Of a DNA stretch of 64,000 nt, positions 1 to 9,185 are shown piece by piece. The translations under genes and the position numbers were made by a program. The stretch is from the NCBI RefSeq assembly GCF_018619475.1, contig NZ_JAHFZG010000003.1:183934-247933 (forward strand), read 5' to 3'. Each line of letters begins with the position of its first letter. Positions within the stretch are counted from its first letter, which is position 1. The DNA is from Rhodomicrobium sp. Az07. GTDB lineage: Bacteria; Pseudomonadota; Alphaproteobacteria; Rhizobiales; Rhodomicrobiaceae. The notes below the pieces were generated by a model. The model was not told the origin of the DNA, ran no database searches, and worked only from the letters and a program-made list of their open reading frames with translations.

Positions 1-580
<580 letters not shown>

Positions 581-750
581 CTATGCCTGTCCGGCAAGGC
601 GCGCAAGAGCGGTTTCCTTTGATCAATCCCGTTCGCTACTTACGCCCGCAGTTCATGGCGAGACGGACACAATTTTCTGATGCAGGCCGCTCTTCTTTCG
701 CTTTACATCCGAAAAGTTCGATGACACGCTTGCCCCATGAGCAATGCAAC

Positions 751-765
751 GAAAGGAGGTGATCC
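751..765 (+). promoter_or_regulatory. Near-perfect Shine-Dalgarno
   Basis: The 15 bases GAAAGGAGGTGATCC are complementary to the end of a typical alphaproteobacterial 16S rRNA (GGATCACCTCCTTTC). Ordinary sites in this window match only 4-6 bases. The GGAGG core lies 7 bases before the ATG at 767. Confidence 0.7.
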
Positions 766-766
766 G

Positions 767-847
767 ATGTCGAGTGGGATTTCAGCGCTGAAGCCACAGC
801 TTGTGCGTGTCCCGGCGTCGTTGGAGCAGCCTCCGGCGAATGCCTGA
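767..847 (+). CDS. Putative 26-residue peptide with an ideal ribosome binding site
   Basis: Very short ORF beginning MSSGISALKP and ending in a TGA at 845-847. Composition is neutral: no signal peptide, transmembrane segment or run of one amino acid as in biosynthetic leader peptides. The case for translation rests on the 15-base Shine-Dalgarno match at normal spacing. Three hairpins follow, the last a rho-independent terminator, so the transcript would be a compact unit of about 190 nt. I do not recognise the peptide. It may be a small protein, a leader, or part of a structured small RNA in which the purine-rich stretch has another job. Confidence 0.45.
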   Translation: MSSGISALKPQLVRVPASLEQPPANA

Positions 848-857
848 TGCGTCATAG

Positions 858-897
858 CGTTGCGCCATTGCATGGCGCAACGGGCTGTGTAACAGCC
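858..897 (+). other. Two tandem hairpins after the small ORF
   Basis: The first is a perfect 10 bp stem, CGTTGCGCCA (858-867) with TGGCGCAACG (873-882), around a 5-base loop. It is followed at once by GGCTGT (883-888) with ACAGCC (892-897). With the terminator just downstream they form a three-hairpin 3' region. Confidence 0.6.
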
Positions 898-901
898 TGT
901 C

Positions 902-1642
902 TCACGGCCGCGAGGGAGCGACACCTCGCGGCTTTTTTGTGTCCGCCTTCAACCTCATCGGGAAGTCGTTTTCGATCCGGTTTTTGCTTTTCTTCCCCGC
1001 CGTCAGCAGAAACACCGCCTGCTGCGCAACGATATTGTGCAGGAACGGCGGCACGCGGCTACCGAGCGGCCGCCCGTTCGGCGACAGCGCGAAGGAACGC
1101 TCGATCTTCGCGCCCGCGACGTGGCACAACTCGCGGAAGTCGGCGATTGTGCAGAAGTGAATGTTCGGCGTCTCGTACCACGCCTCAGGCAGGTTCCACG
1201 TCATCGGCATGCGTCCGTTGAACAGGATCTGCGCGCGAATGCGCCAGTGCCCGAAATTCGGGAACGAGACGATGACATGGCGCGCGATGCGCAGCAGTTC
1301 CTGAAGCACCTCTTTCGGGCGCGTGGTCGCCTGAAGAGTCTGCGACAGGATCGCGTAATCGAACGCCTGATCGGGATAGTTGATGAGGTCGTGGTCGGCG
1401 TCGCCCTGGATCACGGACAGGCCCTTCGCCACGCAGAAATTCACGCCGGATTGCGAAAGCTCGACGCCGCGCCCGTCCACCTTTTTCTTCTCTTCGAGAA
1501 GCTTCAGAAGCTCGCCCGTGCCGCATCCGACATCGAGCACGCGCGCGCCGTCCGCCACCATGCCTGCGATCAGAAGGAGGTCGATGCGGGGCTGCATCGC
1601 CTGCGCCGAGGCGAAAGCGGCCCGGTCTTCATGGGCAGTCAT
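902..1642 (-). CDS. metW: Methionine biosynthesis protein MetW
   Basis: Class I SAM-dependent methyltransferase-fold protein that works with MetX in homoserine acylation in many proteobacteria. Its exact biochemical role is less settled than that of MetX. The glycine-rich SAM motif VLDVGCGTGELLKLL lies near residues 36-50, followed by the MetW-typical SFPNFGHWR and MPMTWNLPEAWY blocks. At 246 residues it is a little long; the extra basic C-terminus (KKPRGVAPSRP) is encoded by the convergent terminator. Its ATG overlaps the metX stop by one base (TGATG), which implies translational coupling and shared control by the upstream SAM-II riboswitch. Confidence 0.93.
   Translation of the reverse strand: MTAHEDRAAFASAQAMQPRIDLLLIAGMVADGARVLDVGCGTGELLKLLEEKKKVDGRGVELSQSGVNFCVAKGLSVIQGDADHDLINYPDQAFDYAILSQTLQATTRPKEVLQELLRIARHVIVSFPNFGHWRIRAQILFNGRMPMTWNLPEAWYETPNIHFCTIADFRELCHVAGAKIERSFALSPNGRPLGSRVPPFLHNIVAQQAVFLLTAGKKSKNRIENDFPMRLKADTKKPRGVAPSRP
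907..938 (+). terminator. Rho-independent terminator
   Basis: A 9 bp perfect stem, GCCGCGAGG (907-915) with CCTCGCGGC (924-932), is followed by six T on the plus strand. It closes the small-ORF transcript. It also encodes the last residues of the convergent metW, so the two genes overlap tail to tail. Confidence 0.8.
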
Positions 1643-2835
1643 CAGTAGCCCTCCCCGGAAATCCCGTCCGCTAGCGCCGGCAGTCCGCGCTTGGCGCGCG
1701 CCGACTCGAGGAAGCCGCGCACCGTGTCGAACAACTCCGGTTCATGCAGCAGGAACGCGTCGTGGCCCTTGTCCGTCTCGATCTCGACGAAGCTCACATT
1801 CGCCGCAACCGCGTTCAGCGCCTGCACGATGGCGCGGCTTTCGCGCGTCGGATAGAGCCAGTCGCTCGTGAATGAGACGACACAGAAGCGCGTCTTCGTG
1901 CCGGTGAAGTTGTTCGCAAGCACGCCGCCACAGTCCGCGGCGAGGTCGAAATAATCCATCGCTCGCGTAATATAGAGGTAACTGTTGGCGTCGAAGCGGT
2001 CCACGAAGCTGATGCCCTGATGGCGCAGATAGCTCTCGACCTGAAAATCGGCGTCAAAACCGAAGGTGATCTTCTGCCGGTTCTGAAGGTTGCGGCCGAA
2101 CTTGCGATGCAGCGCGTCATCGGAGAGGTAGGTTATGTGCGCGGCCATGCGCGCCACCGCGAGGCCCTTCGCGGGGTTCGTCCCCACTTCGAGATAGCGT
2201 CCGCCGCGCCATTCGGGATCGGCCATGACCGACTGGCGGCCGACCTCGTTGAACGCGATATTCTGCGACGATTGGCGCGCGGCGGTCGCGATCGGCATCG
2301 CGGAAAATACGCGGTCGCCGTAGCTCGCGCACCATTCGAGCGCCTGCATACCGCCCATCGAGCCGCCGAGCACGCAAAAAAGGTCGGAAATTTCAAGATG
2401 GTCGATCAGCCGCGCCTGCGCACGCACCATGTCATCGACGGTGATGACAGGAAAATCGATCCCCCATGGCTTGCCGGTCGCCCGGTTGATGGAGGCTGGG
2501 CCGGTCGACCCCATGCATCCGCCGATCACGTTGGAGCAGATCACGAAATAACGGTTTGTATCGACGGGTTTGCCGGGGCCGACGAGCGTCTCCCACCAGC
2601 CGGGCTTTCCCGTGACGGGGTGTCGGTCGAAAACATGCTGGTCGCCCGTCAGCGCGTGGCAGACGAGAATCGCGTTTGTCTTGTCCGCATTGAGTTCGCC
2701 ATAGGTCTGGTATGCGATCTGGAAAGTTTCGAGCGAGCGCCCGCAATCGAGCGGTAGTGGCTCGCGGCTCTGGAAAAGCTGGCACGCTAACGGTATCGTC
2801 CGGTACTCGCTGCCGGTAACAAGCAACCTGCTCAT
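1642..2835 (-). CDS. metX: Homoserine O-acetyltransferase (or succinyltransferase) MetX
   Basis: Alpha/beta-hydrolase acyltransferase that activates homoserine in the first committed step of methionine synthesis. The 397 residues match the family. The nucleophile elbow [12 protein letters not shown] lies near residue 160, and the C-terminal SDWLYP and KGHDAFLL blocks supply the Asp and His of the triad. Other family hallmarks are CHALTGDQH and [12 protein letters not shown]. The gene heads the metX-metW operon and sits about 70 bp downstream of a SAM-II riboswitch, so expression should fall when SAM is plentiful. Whether acetyl-CoA or succinyl-CoA is used cannot be decided from sequence alone. 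Confidence 0.95.
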   Translation of the reverse strand: MSRLLVTGSEYRTIPLACQLFQSREPLPLDCGRSLETFQIAYQTYGELNADKTNAILVCHALTGDQHVFDRHPVTGKPGWWETLVGPGKPVDTNRYFVICSNVIGGCMGSTGPASINRATGKPWGIDFPVITVDDMVRAQARLIDHLEISDLFCVLGGSMGGMQALEWCASYGDRVFSAMPIATAARQSSQNIAFNEVGRQSVMADPEWRGGRYLEVGTNPAKGLAVARMAAHITYLSDDALHRKFGRNLQNRQKITFGFDADFQVESYLRHQGISFVDRFDANSYLYITRAMDYFDLAADCGGVLANNFTGTKTRFCVVSFTSDWLYPTRESRAIVQALNAVAANVSFVEIETDKGHDAFLLHEPELFDTVRGFLESARAKRGLPALADGISGEGY

Positions 2836-2903
2836 TGGCGAAACGGCCCCTGCCCTCTCGACGGACGGCCGACCGTTAACGCGTCGGACCGGGGCGAGCC
2901 ACG

Positions 2904-2961
2904 GCCTTTTAGCGAGTTTTTTAACGTGGCTGCAAGCCGGCCGGCCAAATCACCACGACCT
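2904..2961 (-). promoter_or_regulatory. SAM-II riboswitch upstream of metX
   Basis: Read on the minus strand, the segment contains TCGTGGTGATTTG, then CCGGCCGGCTTGCAGCCACG, then the AAAAACTCGCTAAAAGG tail. This is the order and wording of the SAM-II (metA) pseudoknot aptamer known from alphaproteobacterial met genes. CGTGG pairs with CCACG to form the first stem; the GCTAAA tail supplies the pseudoknot strand. The 3' end of the aptamer is close to the metX start, consistent with control at translation initiation. Confidence 0.88.
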
Positions 2962-3028
2962 GTAATTAAAGGATGCCAGGGGGCCTACGTCAAGGGCTGC
3001 CGAGCCTGCGGCATTGCGCGAATGTCTC

Positions 3029-3343
3029 TTATGCAGTCCGCGCTTCGCGGTCTTCCTGCGTTTCGGTGCTTCTGTCCTCGAAGCCGTTCCGATGGTGAAG
3101 GACTGTCAGAACCTCCAGCACGACGACGGCAAACTCGTTGAATTGCCAGCCGCGCTGTTCGGAATCGAGCCAGAGATGCTCGATCTTCTTTTCCATCGAC
3201 GTCGCGAATTTCGGCCGGAGAGGAGGTGGTGTCAGTTCGATCTTCTTGTCCATCGGCAGCACGAGCCTTTTTTCGATATCAACTATCAGGCTTCTTTCTG
3301 TACGCATCACGTCCACCCCTATGCTTGTGAGTTGCCGCGTCAT
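3029..3343 (-). CDS. Hypothetical protein
   Basis: A frame of about 104 residues from the ATG of MTRQLTSIGVD (3343); a longer TTG-started version would reach 3367. Visible content is a charged, probably helical protein with KKIELTPPPLRPKF and two Trp-containing segments. There is no signal peptide or membrane segment and I recognise no family. An opposite-strand frame of similar length covers the same bases; I favour the minus strand because its composition is more protein-like, but this is a weak call. Confidence 0.4.
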   Translation of the reverse strand: MTRQLTSIGVDVMRTERSLIVDIEKRLVLPMDKKIELTPPPLRPKFATSMEKKIEHLWLDSEQRGWQFNEFAVVVLEVLTVLHHRNGFEDRSTETQEDREARTA

Positions 3344-3684
3344 TCGCCTTTTCAATATGACAAGCAACTCTTCTTGTCAGTAGCCCAGCATCTGCTTGCA
3401 AGAATGTGATCGGAGAAAAAGCGGCTCGGTGGAATACCGTGTTCCGAGCTTTGCCCTCCCCGTATCACGGGAGCCTTCGCAAGGTTTTCGTTAGCGAAGG
3501 CGTTCAGACAAGCACCCCTGACGACAAAGGTCTGTGGCAAAAGTCAAGGCCAGTACGCCTTTCGGCGGAATCGCGTTTTGCTTGCGATTGACGTATACGT
3601 AAACTACTTAACGCATGCCGTAGCGCGTCCGTCGGCTTTCGTCGGCGGACCGGCGCTGAAGTCAAAAGAAGAGGGAGGAATAGG
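3344..3684. other. Intergenic region before the acyl-CoA dehydrogenase
   Basis: It holds a hairpin of GCCTTCGC (3473-3480) with GCGAAGGC (3494-3501) and a short palindrome CCCG-TATCA-CGGG just before it. The GGAGG of the acyl-CoA dehydrogenase lies about 8 bases before base 3685. No promoter could be assigned and no T-tract follows the hairpin. Confidence 0.5.
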
Positions 3685-5478
3685 ATGCCCAGCTACAAGG
3701 CGCCGCTCGACGATTACCGTTTCGTCCTGAACGAGGTGTGGGACGCGCGCGAATTGTCGGCCATGCCGGGGTTCGAGGATGCGACGCCGGACGTCATCGC
3801 GAGCGTGCTCGAAGAAGCCGCGAAATTCTGCGAGGAGGTTCTTCACCCGCTGAACCAGAGCGGCGACATGGAAGGCTGCATCTTCGAAAACGGCACCGTT
3901 CGCACGCCCAAGGGCTTCAAGGAAGCCTATGACAAATATGTCGAGGGCGGTTGGCCGTCGATGAACGCGTCGCCCGAGCATGGCGGTCAGGGCCTCCCGC
4001 ATACTGTCGGCTTCGCCATCGAGGAATTCATCTGCTCCGCCAACCTCGCATTCGGCCCCTATCCCGGACTGACCGCAGGCGCCTATTCGGCGCTTGCAGC
4101 TCATGCGTCTGAAGACCTCAAGGCGCGCTATCTTCCGAAGATGGTGTCGGGCGAATGGTCTGGGACAATGTGTCTCACCGAACCGCATTGCGGCACCGAT
4201 CTCGGCCTCATGAAAACGCGCGCGGTTCCCGCCGAGGACGGCAGCTACCGCATCACGGGCACGAAGATCTTCATCACCTCGGGAGAGCACGACCTCACGA
4301 GCAATATCATTCACCTCGTTCTCGCAAAGCTTCCCGATGCGCCCGCCGGATCGAAAGGCGTCTCGCTGTTCGTCGTGCCGAAGTTCCTGCCGAACGAAGA
4401 CGGCGAGCCGGGCGCGCGCAATGCCGTGTCATGCGGCGCGGTCGAGCACAAGATGGGCATCAAGGCGTCAGCCACCTGCGTCATGAATTTCGACGGTGCC
4501 GTGGGGTGGCTCGTCGCGCAGCCGAATCAGGGCATGCGCGCGATGTTCACGATGATGAACGCGGCCCGCCTCGGCGTCGGCATTCAGGGCCTCGGCATCG
4601 CCGAAATCGCCCGCCAGAACGCCGTGATCTACACGAAGGAGCGCCTGCAAGGCCGCTCGCTCACCGGCGTCAAGGCGCCCGAAAAGCCCGCCGATCCGCT
4701 GATCGTGCACCCGGATGTGCGCAAGAATCTCCTCGAAGCGAAGGCGTTCACCGAAGGCGCGCGCGCGCTCGCCGTGATGATCGGCCTTGGCATCGACCGC
4801 GCCGCCCATCATCCCGATGCGGACATGCGCCAGCGGTCGAACGACCTCGTCGCGCTGCTCACACCCGTCATCAAGGCGTACTACACCGATATGGGCGTCG
4901 AGACCGCCATCAAGATGCAGCAGATGTTCGGCGGGCATGGCTATATCCGCGAGCAGGGCATGGAGCAGTTCGTCCGCGATGTGCGCATCTCGATGCTGTA
5001 CGAAGGCGCGAACGCCATCCAGGCGCTCGACCTCGTGGGGCGGAAGCTGCCGCAGAACGGCGGCGCGGCGGTGCGCGCGTATTTCGCCACGATCCAGGCC
5101 GAGATCGAGGACACGCTCACCGACCACGACCTCGCGGACATTTCAGCCGCGCTCGAAGAAGCCTTCGCGAAGCTCCAGCAGGCGACCGCATGGCTCGCGC
5201 AGCATGCCTTCGCGAACCCCGACGAGGCGGGCGGCGCCGCGACGGACTATCTGCGCATCTTCGCGCTCGTCACCATGGGCTGGATGTGGCTGAAGACGGC
5301 CCGTGTCGCGCAGGCGAAGCTGAAGGACGGCGGCGAGTGCGCGCCCGAGATGTATGACGGCAAGCTCAAGACCGCGCGGTTCTTCGCGGCGAAGGTGCTG
5401 CCCGAAGTGGAGGGCCGCTTCCGTATCCTGACCGGCGGATGCAAGCCCATGATGGAGATGGCGGAGGAGCAGTTCTGA
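3685..5478 (+). CDS. Acyl-CoA dehydrogenase, long (about 600-residue) subfamily
   Basis: FAD-dependent acyl-CoA dehydrogenase that introduces the alpha-beta double bond of acyl-CoA thioesters and passes electrons to ETF. The 597 residues fit the long bacterial subfamily that carries an extra C-terminal helical region. Motifs include the flavin-contact segment MCLTEPHCGTDLG and ITSGEHDLT near the middle, and LYEGANAIQALD around residue 435, whose Glu is at the usual catalytic-base position. The start is supported by AGGGAGGAATAGG before the ATG. It is monocistronic, convergent with the next gene, with a GC hairpin between them. Substrate is unknown; DmdC-like enzymes of DMSP metabolism share this architecture. 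Confidence 0.9.
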   Translation: MPSYKAPLDDYRFVLNEVWDARELSAMPGFEDATPDVIASVLEEAAKFCEEVLHPLNQSGDMEGCIFENGTVRTPKGFKEAYDKYVEGGWPSMNASPEHGGQGLPHTVGFAIEEFICSANLAFGPYPGLTAGAYSALAAHASEDLKARYLPKMVSGEWSGTMCLTEPHCGTDLGLMKTRAVPAEDGSYRITGTKIFITSGEHDLTSNIIHLVLAKLPDAPAGSKGVSLFVVPKFLPNEDGEPGARNAVSCGAVEHKMGIKASATCVMNFDGAVGWLVAQPNQGMRAMFTMMNAARLGVGIQGLGIAEIARQNAVIYTKERLQGRSLTGVKAPEKPADPLIVHPDVRKNLLEAKAFTEGARALAVMIGLGIDRAAHHPDADMRQRSNDLVALLTPVIKAYYTDMGVETAIKMQQMFGGHGYIREQGMEQFVRDVRISMLYEGANAIQALDLVGRKLPQNGGAAVRAYFATIQAEIEDTLTDHDLADISAALEEAFAKLQQATAWLAQHAFANPDEAGGAATDYLRIFALVTMGWMWLKTARVAQAKLKDGGECAPEMYDGKLKTARFFAAKVLPEVEGRFRILTGGCKPMMEMAEEQF

Positions 5479-5501
5479 CGCTCAACGCTTCGCGGCGACG
5501 G

Positions 5502-5522
5502 GGGGCGGACGAACGCCGCCCC
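5502..5522. terminator. Hairpin between convergent genes
   Basis: GGGGCGG (5502-5508) pairs with CCGCCCC (5516-5522) in the 53 bp gap between two convergent genes. There is no clear T-tract, so it is at best a weak bidirectional terminator. Confidence 0.4.
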
Positions 5523-5531
5523 TCCTGCCCT

Positions 5532-6269
5532 TCAGGATCCGGCGCGCCGGAAGACGAGAAAATACTGCCGCGGAAGAAAATCGTGCGTTTCGGCGAGTTC
5601 GTACCCGGCCGCCTTCAGTTCTTTCGTCGCCTTCTGCGCCGAAATGCGATGCTCGCGCGGCGGGCCACCGGGCGAGTCCGGCCTGAAATCGACGATTGCG
5701 AGCCGCCCGTTCGGCTTGAGCTTCGATGCAAGCGCCGCGAAATACGTCTCGCGGTTTCCGATGTGATGATACGTGTTGACGAGAAGCACCACGTCGACGG
5801 GTTCCGGCAAGTTGTCGGACGCCTCGCCCGCCTGAACGGGTACGATATTCGCGAGCTTCTCGGCCTTCGCCCGTTCGCCAAGATAGCGCACCATGTCCGG
5901 TTCGACATCGGCCGCGAACACCTTGCCCTCGGGAACGCGTTGCGCAATCCGCGTGGCGAAGTAGCCGGTTCCGGCGCCGATATCCGCCACGCTTTCGTTG
6001 CCCTTGAGCCCGAGAGCGCTCACCACCGCGTCAGGCATCTGCCATGCGGCGCGCTCAGGATTGTCGAACCGCTCGGCCCATTTGGCGGCGTCGTCGAATC
6101 TCCTGTGGAGGCTGCCGTCCGACTGCGCATGCCCTGCCTGCGGCTTGCTCGCCTGTGCTTGTGCCGTATCGGCGGTTCCACCCGCCGAAATGTTCGGCTC
6201 TGCCTGCGCTGCCTGAAACCCTCCCATAAGCCCGAGAAGGGTCATCGTTCGTGCGATCGTGCTTTTCAC
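5532..6269 (-). CDS. Exported class I SAM-dependent methyltransferase
   Basis: A 245-residue protein with an apparent N-terminal signal peptide (TMTLLGLMGGFQAAQA, cleavage near residue 23), followed by a methyltransferase domain. The SAM-binding motif VADIGAGTGYFATRIA lies near residue 96 and VVLLVNTYHHI further on. The C-terminus (HDFLPRQYFLVFRR) is typical of a group of exported proteins annotated as putative methyltransferases. The start is a GTG with GGGGG about 6 bases upstream. How a SAM-dependent enzyme would work in the periplasm is unclear. Substrate unknown. Confidence 0.82.
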   Translation of the reverse strand: MKSTIARTMTLLGLMGGFQAAQAEPNISAGGTADTAQAQASKPQAGHAQSDGSLHRRFDDAAKWAERFDNPERAAWQMPDAVVSALGLKGNESVADIGAGTGYFATRIAQRVPEGKVFAADVEPDMVRYLGERAKAEKLANIVPVQAGEASDNLPEPVDVVLLVNTYHHIGNRETYFAALASKLKPNGRLAIVDFRPDSPGGPPREHRISAQKATKELKAAGYELAETHDFLPRQYFLVFRRAGS

Positions 6270-6402
6270 GCTATCCCCCTTTGCCTCGACTTTCGCCGAC
6301 TAAGCTGCATCCGACTGGATATAGCATTCGCATTTTCGAATGAGAAGCGCGGCGCATCGTTCTCGCTGCGCCTTCGATGCTGGCGACACGCCGAGGATTG
6401 CG

Positions 6403-7584
6403 CTACTCCGGCTCGACGCATCGCCTGAAAGGCAGCGCCGCGGCCAGCGCCTCCTGATCCTGGGCCACGGCCTCGCGTTCCTGTTCGAGATAGCGCTCGA
6501 CCGCGCGGGCAAGTCCGGGGCTGGCGAAATGATGCAGGCTGTAGGTCGTTTCCGGCGCATAGCCGCGCGCGAGCTTGTGCTCGCCCTGCGCGCCCGCCTC
6601 TACATGCGCGAGCTTGTGCGCAATGGCGAAATCGATGGCCTGATAATAGCAGGCCTCGAAATGCAGGAACGCCTGATTTTCGAGGCATCCCCAATAGCGG
6701 CCGTAGAGCGTGTCGCCGCCGATGAAATTCAGCGCGCCCGCGATCGGTTCGCCGTCGCGCATCGCCATGACGAGGAGGATGCGTTCGGCCATCGCCTCGC
6801 CGATGAGGCTGAAGAAAGCGCGCGTGAGATAGGGGCGGCCCCATTTGCGGCTGCCGGTATCCATGTAGAACGCGAAGAAGGCATCCCAGTGCGCCTCCTC
6901 GATGTCCGCGCCGGTAAGCCATTCGAAGGCCACGCCCGAAGCGCGCGCCTGCTCGCGCTCCTTGCGCACGGCCTTTCGCTTGCGCGAGGCGAGCGAGGCG
7001 AGGAAGTCGTCGAAGCTCGCATAGCCGCGATTGTGCCAGTGATATTGCGTGTCGGTGCGTTGCAGGAGGCCGAGGCCGCCGAGCGCTTCCCACTCGTCTC
7101 TCGTGGCGAAGGTGACGTGCCATGAAGACGCGTCGTTTGCCTTTTCAAGCTCGACGGCGGCGGCGGCGAGGAGCGCGCGCGCCTGCGCGGCATCGACGTC
7201 CGGCCGCACCAGAAAGCGGCGCCCTGTCACCGGCGTGAACGGCACAGCCGTCTGTAGCTTCGGATAATAGCGGCCGCCCGCGCGCTCGTAGGCATCCGCG
7301 AACGGATGGTCGAAGACGAATTCGCCGTAGGAATGCGATTTCATGTAGCAGGGCAAAACCGCCGCCACGCCGCCCTCGTCGTCCCTCAGCGCGAGATGGC
7401 ACGGCGCCCATCCCTTTTTCGCCGTAGCCGAGCCGCTTTCTTCCAGCGCCGACAGAAACGCATGCGCGATAAAGGGATTGAAGGGCAGATCCGGCGGATT
7501 GGCGCAGGCGTCCCACGCCGCTGGAGGAATATCGCGAACGCGTCTGCAAACGCTGACGCTCCATGCGCCGTCTTCAGCGGTCAA
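6403..7584 (-). CDS. GNAT-type acyltransferase, DUF482 / COG3146 family
   Basis: A 393-residue protein of the family often labelled peptidoglycan biosynthesis or FemAB-like, with a GNAT-like double fold. The N-terminal half has the family features NPFIAHAFLSALEESGS, GWAPCHL and YYPKLQTAVPFTPVTG; the C-terminal half has RDGEPIAGALNFIGGDTLYGRYWG and CYYQAIDFAI. The biochemical function of the family is not established. The start is probably TTG (7584) with GGGAG about 8 bases upstream. It follows rpoN on the same strand with a gap of about 46 bp, the position where hpf and ptsN usually lie. Confidence 0.85.
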   Translation of the reverse strand: MTAEDGAWSVSVCRRVRDIPPAAWDACANPPDLPFNPFIAHAFLSALEESGSATAKKGWAPCHLALRDDEGGVAAVLPCYMKSHSYGEFVFDHPFADAYERAGGRYYPKLQTAVPFTPVTGRRFLVRPDVDAAQARALLAAAAVELEKANDASSWHVTFATRDEWEALGGLGLLQRTDTQYHWHNRGYASFDDFLASLASRKRKAVRKEREQARASGVAFEWLTGADIEEAHWDAFFAFYMDTGSRKWGRPYLTRAFFSLIGEAMAERILLVMAMRDGEPIAGALNFIGGDTLYGRYWGCLENQAFLHFEACYYQAIDFAIAHKLAHVEAGAQGEHKLARGYAPETTYSLHHFASPGLARAVERYLEQEREAVAQDQEALAAALPFRRCVEPE

Positions 7585-7630
7585 AATTCGGCTCCCGCCC
7601 CATATGTCCCCTCGCGTTCCGCCGGTGGGC

Positions 7631-9160
7631 TCACGCGGCGTTCGCGCGCTTCATCCTTCGCCGCGCGGCCGACGAAGGGATGCGCAGCGCATCGCGGTAT
7701 TTTGCCACCGTGCGACGCGCGATGTCGATGCCGTCGGCCTTGAGCATGGTCACGATCCGGTCATCGGAGAGAACCTCGCCCGGCGACTCGTTGAGGATGA
7801 ATTCCTTGATGCGGTCGCGCACCGCTTCCGAGGAATGCGCCTCGCTCGACGCGCTCGCCGACGGGATGGACGACGTGAAGAAATATTTCATCTCGAAGAT
7901 GCCGCGCGGCGTCTGGATCGCCTTGTTGGAGGTGACGCGACTGACCGTCGATTCATGCATGCCGATCTTCGCCGCGATCTGACGCAGGTTCAGCGGCTTC
8001 AGATGCCGCACCCCGTGATCGAAGAATGCGGACTGCTCCTCGACAACCGCGGTCGCGACCTTGAGGATGGTGGTGAGCCTTTGTTCGAGGCTCTTCACGA
8101 GCCAGTTCGCGGAAGACAGGCGGTCGGCGATGTAATTGCGCTCGCTGTCGGAGCGACATCGGTTCTTGAGGCTTGCGTAATAGGCGCGGTCGACGGCGAG
8201 CGATGGCGCGGCGGACGGGTTCAGTTCGGCGCGCCACTCGCCATCCGGACCGCGCCGCACGATGACGTCGGGCACCAGCGTCTCGACCTCGCCATGCTCG
8301 AAGGCAGCGCCGGGCTTGGGGTTCAGCGCGCGAAGCTCCTGCATCATCTCGCGGAGATCGTCCGCGTCGACCCCGCAGACGCGCCGGAGTTTCTGCATGT
8401 CGCAGGCCGCGATCAGATCGAGATTGTCGAGAAGCCGCTCCATGAAGGGGTCGCAGCGGTCCTTTTCGCGGAGCTGGATCGCGAGGCACTCGGCGAGGTC
8501 GCGCGCGCACACGCCAACCGGATCGAAGGTTTGCAGCACGCCGAGCACCCGCTCGATATCTTCGAGCGGCGACGAAAGAAGCGCGGCGGCGTCTTCGAGC
8601 GGCGTACGGATGTAGCCGTCCGAATCGACGAGGTCAATCAGATAGCGCGCGATGAAACGGTCCCGCGCGTCCGGAAACGCGAGTTGCGCCTGCTCGTTCA
8701 GGTGATCGGTGAGCGACTTCGCCATGGAAAGCGTGGCGAAAGGATCGTAATCGTCGCTTGGCGAGCCGGCCTTTCCGCTGGTCGAAAGCCACTCGGCCTC
8801 CGGCGAGGCGGCGGCGGGAGCGCCCTCATAGGCGCGGTCGCCGGGTGTTTCCGGTTCCCAGTCGGTTTCTGTTACGGTTTCGACGGCCGGGGCGGCGTCG
8901 CGCGCATCGAAAGCCGGGATATCGGCCTCCGCGCCCCCCGGAGCGCCATCGGCGGGACTCGCATCCGGCGACGGCGCATCCCCATCCGCGCGTTCCTCGG
9001 CCGCCAGCAGAGGATTGTCGCGAATCTCGTTTTCGATATAGGACTGGAGTTCAATGGCCGAGAACTGCAGAAGCTTGATCGCCTGCCGAAGCTGCGGCGT
9101 TATGACGATTTTCTGGGTTTGCCGTTGCTCAAGCCTGAGTTGGAGCACATCAACCACCAA
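7631..9160 (-). CDS. rpoN: RNA polymerase sigma-54 factor
   Basis: Alternative sigma factor that recognises -24/-12 promoters and needs AAA+ activators. All three regions are visible: the Gln/Leu-rich activator region I at the N-terminus (QKIVITPQLRQAIKLLQFSA), an acidic low-complexity linker, and a core and DNA-binding region ending in the RpoN box ARRTVAKYRD about 20 residues from the C-terminus. The 509 residues are normal for the family. The exact start is uncertain: TTG 9160 and GTG 9157 are adjacent and neither has a well-spaced Shine-Dalgarno. It lies just after lptB, the conserved proteobacterial order. Confidence 0.95.
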   Translation of the reverse strand: MVVDVLQLRLEQRQTQKIVITPQLRQAIKLLQFSAIELQSYIENEIRDNPLLAAEERADGDAPSPDASPADGAPGGAEADIPAFDARDAAPAVETVTETDWEPETPGDRAYEGAPAAASPEAEWLSTSGKAGSPSDDYDPFATLSMAKSLTDHLNEQAQLAFPDARDRFIARYLIDLVDSDGYIRTPLEDAAALLSSPLEDIERVLGVLQTFDPVGVCARDLAECLAIQLREKDRCDPFMERLLDNLDLIAACDMQKLRRVCGVDADDLREMMQELRALNPKPGAAFEHGEVETLVPDVIVRRGPDGEWRAELNPSAAPSLAVDRAYYASLKNRCRSDSERNYIADRLSSANWLVKSLEQRLTTILKVATAVVEEQSAFFDHGVRHLKPLNLRQIAAKIGMHESTVSRVTSNKAIQTPRGIFEMKYFFTSSIPSASASSEAHSSEAVRDRIKEFILNESPGEVLSDDRIVTMLKADGIDIARRTVAKYRDALRIPSSAARRRMKRANAA

Positions 9161-9185
9161 TGCGTAAGCGAGACCCTCTCAGCCG

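Noticed and set aside
3473..3501. Hairpin as a rho-independent terminator before the acyl-CoA dehydrogenase
   Set aside because: No T-tract follows on either strand; recorded only as a hairpin.
3685..6269. Long opposite-strand frames under the acyl-CoA dehydrogenase and methyltransferase
   Set aside because: Shadow frames typical of GC-rich genes; no coherent motifs.
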